Part shown: positions 18,312-26,891 of the stretch, one piece after another
Position numbering within the stretch: the first letter of the stretch is position 1
How the letters are laid out: each line of letters starts with the position of its first letter
Source of the DNA: Telluria aromaticivorans
GTDB lineage: Bacteria; Pseudomonadota; Gammaproteobacteria; Burkholderiales; Burkholderiaceae_D
Direction: 5' to 3'
Assembly (NCBI RefSeq): GCF_013003915.1
Contig: NZ_JABAIV010000001.1
Span: 248,001 to 312,000 of the forward strand
DNA: 64,000 nt
Notes under the pieces: generated by a model
What the model saw: the letters and a program-made list of their open reading frames with translations, nothing else
Told to the model about the DNA's origin: nothing
Databases searched by the model: none
Program-made: the position numbers and the translations under genes

Positions 18312-20771
18312 ATGAACCTGTCCTTGCACTGCGCCGTCCCGTTTCGCCGCGACCCCGGCGCCGCCGGCGCCAGCCTGCCCCTTCCGGGCGAAGACCTGGC
18401 CGGCATCGTGTTCGTGTTTCGCCTGCTGCGCGACGGCACCTACTGCGCCGCGGCCGCCAGCGATGCATTCTGCGCCTTGTATCGGGTCGAGCGGCATGTG
18501 CTGCGCCACGACGCCCAGCCCGTGTTCGATGCGGTCCACCCCGACGACCTGGATGGCTTTGTCGCTTCGCTGCTGGCGTCGGCGCGCAGCATGCGTCCAT
18601 GGCAGCACGAATACCGCCTGCGTTTCCCGGACGGGGTCGAACACCTTATCTCGGGCAACGCCCTGCCCAGCTTGACCGAACAGGGCAATGTCGTCTGGAA
18701 CGGCTTCCTGGTCGATGTCACGGCCCGGCGCCGGAGCGCCGCGCGCGCCGAACTATGGGCCAGGCACAGCCAGCTGCTGATGGAAATGACCACCGACGGC
18801 ATCCATATCCTGGATGAGGCCGGATTCCTGGTGGAAGCCAACGACGCATTCGCCCAGATGCTCGGCGGCGCCGCGCGCCAGATGCTGGGCATGCATGTCT
18901 CCGAATGGAACCTGGAGTGGGACACGCCCACGCTGCGCCAATGCTTCGCCGGCCTGGTCGCCACGCCCGGCACGGCCGCGACGATCGACGCGCGCTACCG
19001 CCGGCTCGACGGGCGCCGGATCGCCGTGCGGATCTACGCGACCAGCACGGTGGTCGAGGGCCGCGCCTATGTCTACTGCTCCAGCAGCGACGTCACCGAG
19101 GAGCAGCGCATGCACAGGGAGCTCAGCATTGCCGCGATCGCCTTCCAGGGACCGGAAAGCATGTTCATCGCCGACGCCGGCCGACAGCTCGTGCGCGTCA
19201 ACCGGGCGTTCATCGCCGCCACCGGCTACCAGGAAAGCGAGCTGGCCGGCATGGACCCGCTGGCCGGACGCATCGACGCCGCCGGACAGGCCTGCCCGTG
19301 GTTGGAACTCGCGCGCAGCGGCGCCTGGTCCGGCGAGCTCAACATGCGGCGCAAGAATGGCGAGGTCTATCCGGTCCTGCTGGACCTGTCCGCAGTCGTG
19401 GACGAGCACGGCAACGTCGACAACTACGTCGGGCGCGAAACCGATCTCTCGGCGCGCAAGGCAGCGGAACGGGAAATCGCCCGCCTGGCCTACTACGACG
19501 AACCGACCGGTTTTCCCAATCGCCGCATGCTGCTCGAACGCCTGGCGCAGAGCGCGATGGACGGGGGAAGGGTCGGCGCACTATTCCACATCGACCTGGA
19601 CGATTTCAAGGCGCTCAACGACCGCCTGGGCCACGCCGCCGGCGACCGGCTGCTGCACCAGGCCGGCGAACGCCTGCTGTCCGTGGCCGGCGCGGGCGGC
19701 ACGGTGGCGCGGCTCAAGGGCGACGAATACGGGGTATTCATCGACGGCCTGGGCGCTGCCGGAGCGACCCCGTCGGCCGAGGCGCTGGCCGCCGGGGCCA
19801 GGATGCTGGCCGCCCTGAACGGTCCGTATTGCCTGGACGCGCAGGCACTGCGCAGCACGGCGAGCATCGGGGTAGCGCTGGCCTGCCCCGGTACACTGGC
19901 GGGCGAACAGCTCATGGAACAGGCCAAACTGGCCATGTGCAGCGCCAAGGCGCAAGGACGCAATACGGTCAGGATATTCGCGCCCACCATGCAGTCGCCC
20001 TACTGCGCGCAGCTCGCGCTGGAAGCGGACATGGCCAGGGGCATGCAGCACGGAGAATTCGTGCTGCACTTCCAGCCGCAGCACGAGGGCGGCCAGGTCG
20101 TGGGCGCGGAGTTGCTGGTGCGCTGGAAGCATCCGGTGAAGGGATTGCTGATGCCCGGGGCGTTCATCGAGCAGGCCGAGCAAGGCAACATGATCGTCGC
20201 CCTGGGCAGCTGGGTGCTGGAATGCGCCTGCGCCCAGCTCGCCGCCTGGCATGCCCACCCGGCCACCGCGGGCCTGAGCCTGTCGGTGAACGTCAGTGCG
20301 CGGCAGTTCCGCCAGGCCGATTTTCTTGCCGGCGTGGCCGATGTGCTGCGGCGCACCGGGGCCGACCCGGCCCGCCTGACCATCGAGCTGACGGAGAGCC
20401 TCCTGATCGACGACGTCGACGACACCATCGCTAAGATGAAGGCGCTCAAAAGCATGGGCATCGGCTGCGCGCTGGACGACTTCGGCGTGTGCTACTCCTC
20501 CCTCACCTATCTCAAGAACCTCCCCTTTGCCGAGATGAAGATCGATCAGACCGTCATCCAGGACCTGCGCGACCCGAAGAGTGCGGCGATCGTGCGCGCC
20601 ATCATCGTGCTGGGCGAGACCCTGGGCCTGAAGGTGGTGGCCGAGGGCGTCGAGACGGAAGACCAGCGCGCCTTCCTGTCCACCCATGGATGCACCAGGC
20701 AGCAAGGCTACCTGCACGGGCGCCCGGTGCCGCTGCAGGAATTTGCGTCGAGCCTGCCCCGGCATGGCTGA
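18312..20771 (+). CDS. PAS-PAS-PAS-GGDEF-EAL protein with degenerate GGDEF
   Basis: 819 residues, start ATG 18312 with GGAGC upstream. Three PAS-type sensor domains (about 15-125, 150-265, 270-385), then GGDEF (~395-555) and EAL (~570-815). The cyclase site reads RLKGDEY instead of RLGGDEF, so synthesis is doubtful. The phosphodiesterase motif reads ELLVRW in place of EAL and the metal loop reads DDFGVCYSSL in place of [10 protein letters not shown], while IELTES, the catalytic Lys (MKIDQ) and AEGVET are kept. I predict a soluble phosphodiesterase or c-di-GMP/GTP-sensing protein rather than a cyclase. Confidence 0.9.
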   Translation: MNLSLHCAVPFRRDPGAAGASLPLPGEDLAGIVFVFRLLRDGTYCAAAASDAFCALYRVERHVLRHDAQPVFDAVHPDDLDGFVASLLASARSMRPWQHEYRLRFPDGVEHLISGNALPSLTEQGNVVWNGFLVDVTARRRSAARAELWARHSQLLMEMTTDGIHILDEAGFLVEANDAFAQMLGGAARQMLGMHVSEWNLEWDTPTLRQCFAGLVATPGTAATIDARYRRLDGRRIAVRIYATSTVVEGRAYVYCSSSDVTEEQRMHRELSIAAIAFQGPESMFIADAGRQLVRVNRAFIAATGYQESELAGMDPLAGRIDAAGQACPWLELARSGAWSGELNMRRKNGEVYPVLLDLSAVVDEHGNVDNYVGRETDLSARKAAEREIARLAYYDEPTGFPNRRMLLERLAQSAMDGGRVGALFHIDLDDFKALNDRLGHAAGDRLLHQAGERLLSVAGAGGTVARLKGDEYGVFIDGLGAAGATPSAEALAAGARMLAALNGPYCLDAQALRSTASIGVALACPGTLAGEQLMEQAKLAMCSAKAQGRNTVRIFAPTMQSPYCAQLALEADMARGMQHGEFVLHFQPQHEGGQVVGAELLVRWKHPVKGLLMPGAFIEQAEQGNMIVALGSWVLECACAQLAAWHAHPATAGLSLSVNVSARQFRQADFLAGVADVLRRTGADPARLTIELTESLLIDDVDDTIAKMKALKSMGIGCALDDFGVCYSSLTYLKNLPFAEMKIDQTVIQDLRDPKSAAIVRAIIVLGETLGLKVVAEGVETEDQRAFLSTHGCTRQQGYLHGRPVPLQEFASSLPRHG

Positions 20772-20882
20772 AACGCCGTCCGCGTACGCGTTTGTTTCGG
20801 CGGACTTATTGTTCAGTTTACTTAACTTGCCATGCATAGAAACAAGTGCTGTAATTCCCGTATCTGGGAGACAGGGAATCGC

Positions 20883-22367
20883 ATGAAACGCTACGAGCAG
20901 CTGGCGGAGGAACTTGCATCCTCGATCAGAACCGGGCTCATGAAGCTGGGCGACCGGCTGCCGTCCGTGCGCCAGGTCAGCGCCAGCCGCGGCGTGTCGG
21001 CATCGACCGTGTTCGAGGCCTACTACCTGCTCGAAGCTCGCGGCCTGATCCGCGCTCGTGAGCGCTCCGGCTACTACGTGACGGCAGGCGGCACCAGCTT
21101 GCCGCCCGAGCCGGGCACGGCATGCAGCTACGATGCGACCTCCCTGCCGGTCGAGGTGAGCGAGCTCGTGTTTTCGGTGCTGGCCTCGGTCACGACGCGC
21201 GAGGTCGTGCCGCTGGGCTCGGCATTTCCCAGCCCGCTGCTGTTTCCCCTGCCCCGCCTGGCCCGCTCGCTGGCGTATGGCGCCAACACCATGGATCCCT
21301 GGAGCACGGTGGACGACATCACGCCGGGCAATGCGGCCCTGCGGCGGCAGATCGCCTTGCGCTATCTGGCCGACGGCGTGCATGTCCAGCCCGACGACAT
21401 CGTCATCACCAACGGCGCACTCGAGGCGCTCAATCTCAGCCTGCAGGCCGTCACCAAGCCGTGCGACTGCGTGATCGTCGAGTCGCCGACCTTTTATGGC
21501 GCGCTGCAGGCGCTGGAAAACCTGGGCCTGAAGGCGATCGAGGTGCCGTCCAGCCCGCGCGACGGCATCGACCTGGGACTGCTGGCGCAGGTACTGGAGA
21601 TGCACCGGGCGGCGGCGTGCTGGCTGATGACCAATTTCCAGAATCCGCTGGGCAGTTTGATGCCCGAGGAAAAGAAGCGCGCCCTGGTCAGCCTGCTCGC
21701 GGCGCACGAGGTGCCGCTGATCGAGGACGACGTCTATGCCGAGCTGTACTTCGGGAAAAAGCGGCCCTTGCCGGCCAAGGCCTTCGACCAGTTCGGGCTA
21801 GTGCTGCATTGCTCATCGTTTTCCAAGTCGCTGGCGCCGGGCTACCGCCTGGGCTGGGCGATTCCCGGCAAGTTCAGGCAGAGCGTGTCGCGCCTGAAAC
21901 TGATGCGCACGCTCGCGGTCGCCGCGCCGATCCAGGAAGGGATTTCAGACTACCTGGCCAAGGGCGGGTACGACCGCCACCTGCGGCAGTTGCGCCATGC
22001 GCTGTCGCAGCAGCAGATTTCTTTGGCAACTGCGGTCTTGCGTCATTTTCCATTCGGCACCCGGGCCACGCGCCCGGAAGGCGGGTATTTCATGTGGGTC
22101 GAACTGCCGCCCGGGATCGATTCCCTGCTGCTGCAGCGCGACGCCAGCGCCGCCGGCATCAGCATTGCGCCGGGACCGATGTTCTCGGCGCGCGCCTCGT
22201 TCAAGAATTGCATCCGTCTGAACTACGGGCACCCATGGACGCCGGAGTTCGACAAGGCCATCGCCACGCTCGGGCGCCTGGCCACCATCCAGCTTGCCAA
22301 CGCCAAGATGGCGCCGGAAGCGCACGTGCCGGCGCTGCGCCGGGATGACGCCATCAGGAGGGTCTGA
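20883..22367 (+). CDS. MocR-type PLP-dependent GntR regulator
   Basis: 494 residues from ATG 20883, chosen because GGGAGACAGGGAA precedes it and MKRYEQLAEELASSIRTG is the standard start. An N-terminal GntR winged helix (~1-70) is joined to a fold-type I aminotransferase domain (~100-480). The PLP-binding Lys lies in SSFSKSLAPGYRLGW, the Asp in EDDVYAELYF, and the Asn in MTNFQNPLGS. MocR proteins sense vitamers or amino acids through this domain. No divergent target is adjacent, so the regulated gene is unclear. Confidence 0.92.
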   Translation: MKRYEQLAEELASSIRTGLMKLGDRLPSVRQVSASRGVSASTVFEAYYLLEARGLIRARERSGYYVTAGGTSLPPEPGTACSYDATSLPVEVSELVFSVLASVTTREVVPLGSAFPSPLLFPLPRLARSLAYGANTMDPWSTVDDITPGNAALRRQIALRYLADGVHVQPDDIVITNGALEALNLSLQAVTKPCDCVIVESPTFYGALQALENLGLKAIEVPSSPRDGIDLGLLAQVLEMHRAAACWLMTNFQNPLGSLMPEEKKRALVSLLAAHEVPLIEDDVYAELYFGKKRPLPAKAFDQFGLVLHCSSFSKSLAPGYRLGWAIPGKFRQSVSRLKLMRTLAVAAPIQEGISDYLAKGGYDRHLRQLRHALSQQQISLATAVLRHFPFGTRATRPEGGYFMWVELPPGIDSLLLQRDASAAGISIAPGPMFSARASFKNCIRLNYGHPWTPEFDKAIATLGRLATIQLANAKMAPEAHVPALRRDDAIRRV

Positions 22368-22531
22368 GGCTGGTGCGCAGCATGGCAGATGGCGCGGGCA
22401 GGTCCCGGCGCTCGCCTGATGGCAATAAAGTTCGCTACAGAACAATAAAGTCTCCCACAACAACCAATACCCATCGACGCCCTGCGACTTGTCCAGCAAG
22501 CAACAAGCTCGTACACTGAGCCATACCGACC

Positions 22532-22555
22532 GTCTGCTATTGGCCAAGAGCGGAT
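22532..22555. repeat. Short copy of the island's palindromic repeat
   Basis: GTCTGCTATTGGCCAAGAGC followed by GGA: imperfect palindrome whose right half matches the right end of the long copies. It lies just ahead of the first small gene of the island. Confidence 0.5.
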
Positions 22556-22598
22556 GTTCATGAAGTAGGCTGTGCATTACGCGATAACAGGACAGGAG

Positions 22599-23111
22599 AT
22601 GCTGGAACTGAGTAGTCCACGGTGGGGGGAGCTGCGCGATGCGTACGGCAGTGCTGCGAAGATTCCTGAGCTTCTTCGACGGCTATTGGCTGTACCCAGC
22701 GATCATGGCAGTTCCGAACCGTGGTTCAGCCTATGGAGCGCGCTCGCGCATCAAGGCGACGTGTACTCGGCTTCGTTCGCAGCGGTTCCACACGTTATCG
22801 AGGCAATTGCTAGCTCGCCAGAACGTGTGACCGATGTGTATTTTCACTTCCCTGCCTGGATCGAAATCTGCCGGCACAAGAATAGCGTCGACGTTCCCGA
22901 TGAGCTGGCAGCAGGTTACTTCGACGCGTTAAAACGCATTCCCGCACTGGTGGCAAGTGCTGGAGAAACGCAGTGGAGTACTGCTTTTACGGCCTGTGCC
23001 TTGTCTGCTACTGCCGCCGCAAAGGGTCAACACGAGCTTGCAGAGGCGCTGCTAGAGCTGACCTCATCGGACACCGTTGGCGCGTTCTTGGAGTGGTCCT
23101 ACGACCGCTAA
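22599..23111 (+). CDS. Small helical protein of unknown function
   Basis: 170 residues from ATG 22599, which has AGGACAGGAG directly upstream; a GTG at 22572 would add nine residues. The sequence is mostly helical (LSSPRWGELRDAYGSAAKIPELLRRL; WSALAHQGDVYSASFAAVPHVIEAIA) and resembles widespread HEAT-repeat-like hypothetical proteins often found among orphan immunity-type genes; I cannot name a family. No signal peptide or membrane segment. It is the first gene of the lower-GC island. Confidence 0.65.
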   Translation: MLELSSPRWGELRDAYGSAAKIPELLRRLLAVPSDHGSSEPWFSLWSALAHQGDVYSASFAAVPHVIEAIASSPERVTDVYFHFPAWIEICRHKNSVDVPDELAAGYFDALKRIPALVASAGETQWSTAFTACALSATAAAKGQHELAEALLELTSSDTVGAFLEWSYDR

Positions 23112-23217
23112 GGGTCGGATCCAGTCCTTTCTGGAAGTCTGCTCTTCTCGCCTGAGCCATTTCGATGTTAAGCGCAATGGCTGGGCGCAAACATTCGATT
23201 TTGATGGAGGTCTCACA

Positions 23218-23586
23218 GTGAAATTTTTTCTTGGCACGGGTCTAATGATCGTTAGCACGATGTCTTTGGCAGGCACCACGACCAGGTACTGCGACACATT
23301 TTCTCCGGGAGATGAGGTTTCATCGCCTCTCACAATTGATCAGATAGAACGGGATGCAATGGCTGAGCTGCAAACGTGGCGCAAACAAATACCAGAGCTT
23401 CCTAATGTTTTGTTCGCCCATCAAAATTCCGTATGGCTAAAATTAAAATCGATCCACCAACCTGGAGATGAGATCGTTAGATACGGTAAGGATAAAGTTG
23501 CTTGGAAGGGACGTTACAGCGAAAGCGGGATTGCGTTGGTAAGGTCCGGATGCATCTTCTACAGACTTGTGACGGCGCAGAGCTAA
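23218..23586 (+). CDS. Small exported protein of unknown function
   Basis: 122 residues from GTG 23218, chosen because GGAGG (23206-23210) is seven bases upstream and a signal peptide (MKFFLGTGLMIVSTMSLAG) starts exactly there. The mature protein is short, with two Cys and a basic/aromatic end (VAWKGRYSESGIALVRSGC). No family recognised. Base composition is clearly lower in GC than the flanking genome. A perfect palindrome follows its stop. Confidence 0.6.
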   Translation: MKFFLGTGLMIVSTMSLAGTTTRYCDTFSPGDEVSSPLTIDQIERDAMAELQTWRKQIPELPNVLFAHQNSVWLKLKSIHQPGDEIVRYGKDKVAWKGRYSESGIALVRSGCIFYRLVTAQS

Positions 23587-23589
23587 GGT

Positions 23590-23607
23590 TTTTTCGAATT
23601 CGAAAAA
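23590..23607. repeat. Perfect 18-base palindrome after a stop codon
   Basis: TTTTTCGAATTCGAAAAA, three bases after the stop of the preceding gene. It could form an A/T-rich hairpin or serve as a protein-binding palindrome; the sequence does not decide between the two. Confidence 0.45.
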
Positions 23608-23652
23608 CTAGGTATTTCAGCGAGATTATAATGATTCGATAACGTTGGAAAT

Positions 23653-23754
23653 GTCTGGTTTGGGTCGGATCCTGCCCTCTGTGACAGTCTGCCATTTTTT
23701 CGCCTTGGCGACATGCTATGCTGTCCCGACGGCCGAGTTCGGCCATTATCGGAC
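23653..23754. repeat. Palindromic intergenic repeat, long copy 1
   Basis: Begins GTCTGGTTTGGGTCGGATCC and ends CGGCCATTATCGGAC; the two ends are imperfect inverted repeats, and the middle (GTGACAGTCTGC, GGCGACATGCTATGCTG) closely matches the copies at 26165 and 30275. The flanking ~375-base gap (23587-23962) contains no gene that I can support. Confidence 0.7.
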
Positions 23755-23962
23755 GTTCAGCGCTGTTTTTGTTAGCTCTGCATTCGACTAGAAGCTATGC
23801 TCGTCCGTTAGCACTACAGTAAATTCATTTCAACATGAATTACGTAATGTAATACTGCAAATCTCACTCCTCTAACTGAATCCATACGTTGAGACAGAGT
23901 GGAGTTATCTGTGGTCGACCAGCTGTGGAAAACCGCCACACCAATGCGAAGCAGGAGGCAAT

Positions 23963-24466
23963 ATGGTAGATTTTTTCGGATCTGTAGACTGGCATACTAT
24001 ACTGACACCGAAAATTTCACTTGCAGAGTTGTTCGTTCGCGCAACGTTCATGTACTTTGTCCTGCTAGTACTTATGAGAATCATTCTAAAACGACAGGGT
24101 GGTGGAATTGGTACTGCGGATGTTTTGGTAATTGTCCTACTGGCTGAGGTTTCAGGAAACGGATTTGCTGCGGAGTACAAATCAGTAGTAGAAGGTGCAG
24201 TGTTGATTGCCACGATCCTTTTTTGGACGTACTGCATTGAATGGCTGGCTCATCGGTTTACCTTTATTAGTCGCATTTTGCACTCCCCAACCTTACTTCT
24301 TATTGAAAACGGAAAGATGTTGCGAAAGAACATGCGCGCAGAATTGGTGACGGTTGAAGAGCTGATGGCACAATTACGGGAAAATGGGATCGATGACTGC
24401 TCTAAAGTTAAAAGTGCGTGCATGGAAGCCGACGGGATGATCAGTGTCGTAAAGGCTGACCCCTGA
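23963..24466 (+). CDS. DUF421 (YetF/YcaP-type) membrane protein
   Basis: 167 residues, start ATG 23963 with GGAGG before it. Three transmembrane segments (about 25-42, 50-65, 75-95) followed by a soluble C-terminal domain, with the family motifs LVRTATFMYFVLL-like, GTADVLVIVLLAEVSG and SPTLLLIENGKMLRKN. DUF421 proteins form dimers in the inner membrane; their role is poorly known (some linked to sporulation or stress). It sits alone in the island between repeats. Confidence 0.85.
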   Translation: MVDFFGSVDWHTILTPKISLAELFVRATFMYFVLLVLMRIILKRQGGGIGTADVLVIVLLAEVSGNGFAAEYKSVVEGAVLIATILFWTYCIEWLAHRFTFISRILHSPTLLLIENGKMLRKNMRAELVTVEELMAQLRENGIDDCSKVKSACMEADGMISVVKADP

Positions 24467-24530
24467 CTTTTGACCGTGACGATTTGGTGCGTTAGTGGAG
24501 AAGGTCTATTATAGAGCCGGGGTATGCGAC

Positions 24531-25058
24531 TCAGTTTTTCTTACGATCCATCATATTTAAAACAAACTCAGTGGTTAGTCCATACACAACATGCGCGATC
24601 AAGCCGCGTGCATGGGCTTGCCAAGGATAGGCGCCCGGTTTTGCGCCAAGTCCGCCTAACGAATTCAATGCTTCGTCTTGCATCAAGAAAAGACTGAGGC
24701 CGAAGAGCGCTCCCCGTGAAACTCCATTCCCAGGCATTTTTCCTCGCATTAGTGCATAGCCAGCCGCTGGCGCAATACCGATGGAGTAGTGGGTTATGTT
24801 TCCGGCGATATCATGCTGCCGTTCAGTTGAATTCAAACCAGTGAATTCCTCGACCTTTGTAACCAATGCATGTGAAGGCGGCTCTCCTCCAGGTCGAACA
24901 CGTATCGTCTGGGCACGCGCTCGCGGATCTTCTCGGTTCCACATGAGCCAGTCGACACGGTCAAGTGCCCATACACCTACTGCGCCAGCCACAGCGCCCA
25001 GTAGTGCTGTAGAGGCAGTCCCCCTTGTATTCGCGTCCACTGTAAAAAATTGATTCAT
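24531..25058 (-). CDS. DUF1440/YagU-like membrane protein
   Basis: 175 residues from ATG 25058 with GGAGGG upstream. It contains about four hydrophobic segments (TALLGAVAGAVGVWALDRVDW; YSIGIAPAAGYALM; GALFGLSLFLM; ARGLIAHVVYGLTTEFVLN). The layout and the first segment resemble YagU-type inner membrane proteins (DUF1440), which have been tied to acid tolerance in E. coli; the match is by eye and moderate. Its function here is unknown. Confidence 0.65.
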   Translation of the reverse strand: MNQFFTVDANTRGTASTALLGAVAGAVGVWALDRVDWLMWNREDPRARAQTIRVRPGGEPPSHALVTKVEEFTGLNSTERQHDIAGNITHYSIGIAPAAGYALMRGKMPGNGVSRGALFGLSLFLMQDEALNSLGGLGAKPGAYPWQAHARGLIAHVVYGLTTEFVLNMMDRKKN

Positions 25059-25159
25059 AGGCCCTCCGGTGCGTTGTTCGCCATCGTACGACGGAAGGGG
25101 CGCTCGGCACGCACGATTCGTTTCTCGGTCGTTTCGATCAGAAATATCAGTCCAGCCAG

Positions 25160-25217
25160 GTCCGCTATGGGTCGGGAGCTGCCGCACTGTGGACGGCCGA
25201 GATCGGCAATACCGGAC
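25160..25217. repeat. Palindromic intergenic repeat, short copy
   Basis: GTCCGCTATGGGTCGGGAGC at the left and GGACGGCCGAGATCGGC then ACCGGAC at the right. It lacks the central ~45 bases of the long copies. Confidence 0.55.
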
Positions 25218-25406
25218 GGTCGCGATAGCACTGTCACCCTAAGAAACTCGACTATTGGAGAACACGCTGTTAAATACTAGCCTACCCGATGCTGACTAAA
25301 GTGCTTGTCGGTCAGGATCTCGAAGGCTTTGCCGTTACCATTGGCCGGGCTCGCGCTTGTTCGCCTGATGATGGCTCGTCGGCGCAAGCTGCCCGCCAGA
25401 TATGCT

Positions 25407-25901
25407 TCACTTAGCAGGACCGTGGTCGAAACTGAGCACGCGCGCCACTTGCCACTCGCCGTCTTTCAGCAGCAGGGTGTGCGTAAAGCGCGCTTTTCCC
25501 TCCAGCGTTTCAGGGTGACCTTTGTTAGTGTGATAAAAGTAGTGCTCGCCAGAGAGGACCGCGCCATACACTTTGCCATTGCTGCGCAGCGGATAAAGCT
25601 TCACGGTGCCTGGCACCTCGGCGCGCCGCAGGCGCCAGTCGCTGCGTCCGCAAATATTCTTCGCAGTCGATTCTGCAAAGCTTGCCCTGCCGCGCATGAT
25701 CCCCCCAATGTCGTGATAGAACTCGAGGTCTTCCGCGTTCATCCTTGTCTGCGTCTGCACCTCGCAGGCGTTGAACGCCTTCCAGTATTCGCTGTCGAAT
25801 TGGCGAGCACTGGCTTCCCAGTTGTCGTTGGTGACTTGGGCACATGCGGCGCACGGCGCCAACAGTGCTGCTACGGCTGCCGCGGCTAGGGAGGTTTTCA
25901 T
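25407..25901 (-). CDS. Exported NTF2/SnoaL-like (DUF4440-type) protein
   Basis: 164 residues from ATG 25901 (MKTSLAAAAVAALLAP), which begins a clean signal peptide; a TTG seven codons earlier is less likely. The mature part looks like an NTF2-like fold of the SnoaL/DUF4440 type: SEYWKAFNACEVQ at the start, GRASFAESTAKNICGR in the middle and LLLKDGEWQVARVLSFDHGP at the end. These small cone-shaped proteins are enzymes or binding proteins; the ligand is unknown. Predicted periplasmic. Confidence 0.7.
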   Translation of the reverse strand: MKTSLAAAAVAALLAPCAACAQVTNDNWEASARQFDSEYWKAFNACEVQTQTRMNAEDLEFYHDIGGIMRGRASFAESTAKNICGRSDWRLRRAEVPGTVKLYPLRSNGKVYGAVLSGEHYFYHTNKGHPETLEGKARFTHTLLLKDGEWQVARVLSFDHGPAK

Positions 25902-26164
25902 TTCGAGTAAGCGAAATTTCAATGGAATGCTAGATTAGTGCAGGCGCAGTCTGGCTGCCGCCTTGTTCGGATGAACGGTAGCTTCGGCGGTATAAGTTGC
26001 AATATGGCGGGACGAACGTATCGCATTCATATCACGTCGCCGTTCTGCTTTGCCGTTCTGACTTCGTTTTAACGGCACACGCTGGAATCGCACCAGCAAA
26101 CCGAAGTGACTCCAAGGATGAAATCAGTCGGAGCTGGTAGCAGGGCCCATCGACCACCTAGCAA

Positions 26165-26260
26165 CTCGGTAGCTGCCCTTCGTGACATTCTGCAATTTTT
26201 CGGCTGTGGCGACCTGCTATGCTGAGCTCAACGGCCGACTTCGGCCAGAAGCGGCCGTCC
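26165..26260. repeat. Palindromic intergenic repeat, long copy 2
   Basis: Central part (CGTGACATTCTGCAATTTTT, GGCGACCTGCTATGCTGAGC) and right end (CGGCCGACTTCGGCCAGAAG) match copies 1 and 3; the left end is worn down. It occupies the ~385-base gap between 25902 and 26286, in which no gene is seen. Confidence 0.65.
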
Positions 26261-26286
26261 GTCCAATCTTACCTAGCGATCAACAG

Positions 26287-26640
26287 ATGAGTGAAATCGG
26301 ATACACAATTGTCGAACCGCCTTCACTAGGGGAATGGCTCGGCAATGTAAAGAATCGCGCGATGCTGGTGGCATTGTTGACTTGGCTACGGCACCAACTT
26401 TTTGACGCACTGAAAGATGATTTTCCGACGCTGAAAATTGAGGTCATCAAGGTTGAGTACCTAGGTTCGTACCCTGCATTTGGCATTCATGGCGACGACG
26501 TTCCATCTGATCTCCCTGACCGGCTCAATGGCCTGATAGAGCGTATCTTGTTCGAATCGTCAATCGCTGACTTCCTCAACTTTGCTATGAATGGCAATAT
26601 CGATTGGGCCGCTGAAGCACAAACTCTTCTCGGTCCTTAA
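26287..26640 (+). CDS. Small cytoplasmic protein of unknown function
   Basis: 117 residues from ATG 26287 (MSEIGYTIVEPPSLGEWLG). Acidic, no signal peptide or membrane segment, predicted mixed alpha/beta with a conserved-looking VEYLGSYPAFGIHGDD centre. No family recognised. The next bases after its stop are a short copy of the island repeat, and a MITE-like element follows. Lower GC than the genome core. Confidence 0.55.
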   Translation: MSEIGYTIVEPPSLGEWLGNVKNRAMLVALLTWLRHQLFDALKDDFPTLKIEVIKVEYLGSYPAFGIHGDDVPSDLPDRLNGLIERILFESSIADFLNFAMNGNIDWAAEAQTLLGP

Positions 26641-26641
26641 G

Positions 26642-26665
26642 GTCTGCAATGGGTCGGGAGCGGAC
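26642..26665. repeat. Short copy of the island's palindromic repeat
   Basis: GTCTGCAATGGGTCGGGAGC then GGAC, an imperfect palindrome directly after a stop codon. Confidence 0.5.
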
Positions 26666-26691
26666 GGCCCAGGTAGGTCCGCTGCCGGTCG

Positions 26692-26829
26692 AGGCTGTGT
26701 AAAAACGCACTGACGCTGCATTTTCGGGGGTCGGTTTACCATTGCCGCCCCTGCGAAAACGCCGTAGTGGCCGTTTTGGAAGGCCGAGTTAAGCGGTGGC
26801 TGCGTCTAGCCAGCGTTTTTACACAGCCT
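26692..26829. mobile_element. MITE-like element with perfect 17-base terminal inverted repeats (copy B)
   Basis: 138 bases bounded by AGGCTGTGTAAAAACGC and its exact inverted copy GCGTTTTTACACAGCCT. It has no reading frame long enough to be a transposase. The interior aligns, in reverse orientation, with the degenerate copy at 7375-7508. I see no clear target duplication at its flanks. The perfect ends suggest recent mobility in trans. Confidence 0.78.
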
Positions 26830-26891
26830 GGGCCAGGAGCGGACAAAATGCGAATTTTATGTCGATAAACTATAGCTAATAGGCGAACCAT

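Noticed and set aside
24466-24531. tRNA or small RNA in AT-rich gaps
   Set aside because: No cloverleaf, CCA end or conserved RNA motif was visible here or in the other gaps; no rRNA, tRNA or CRISPR repeat was recognised in the window.
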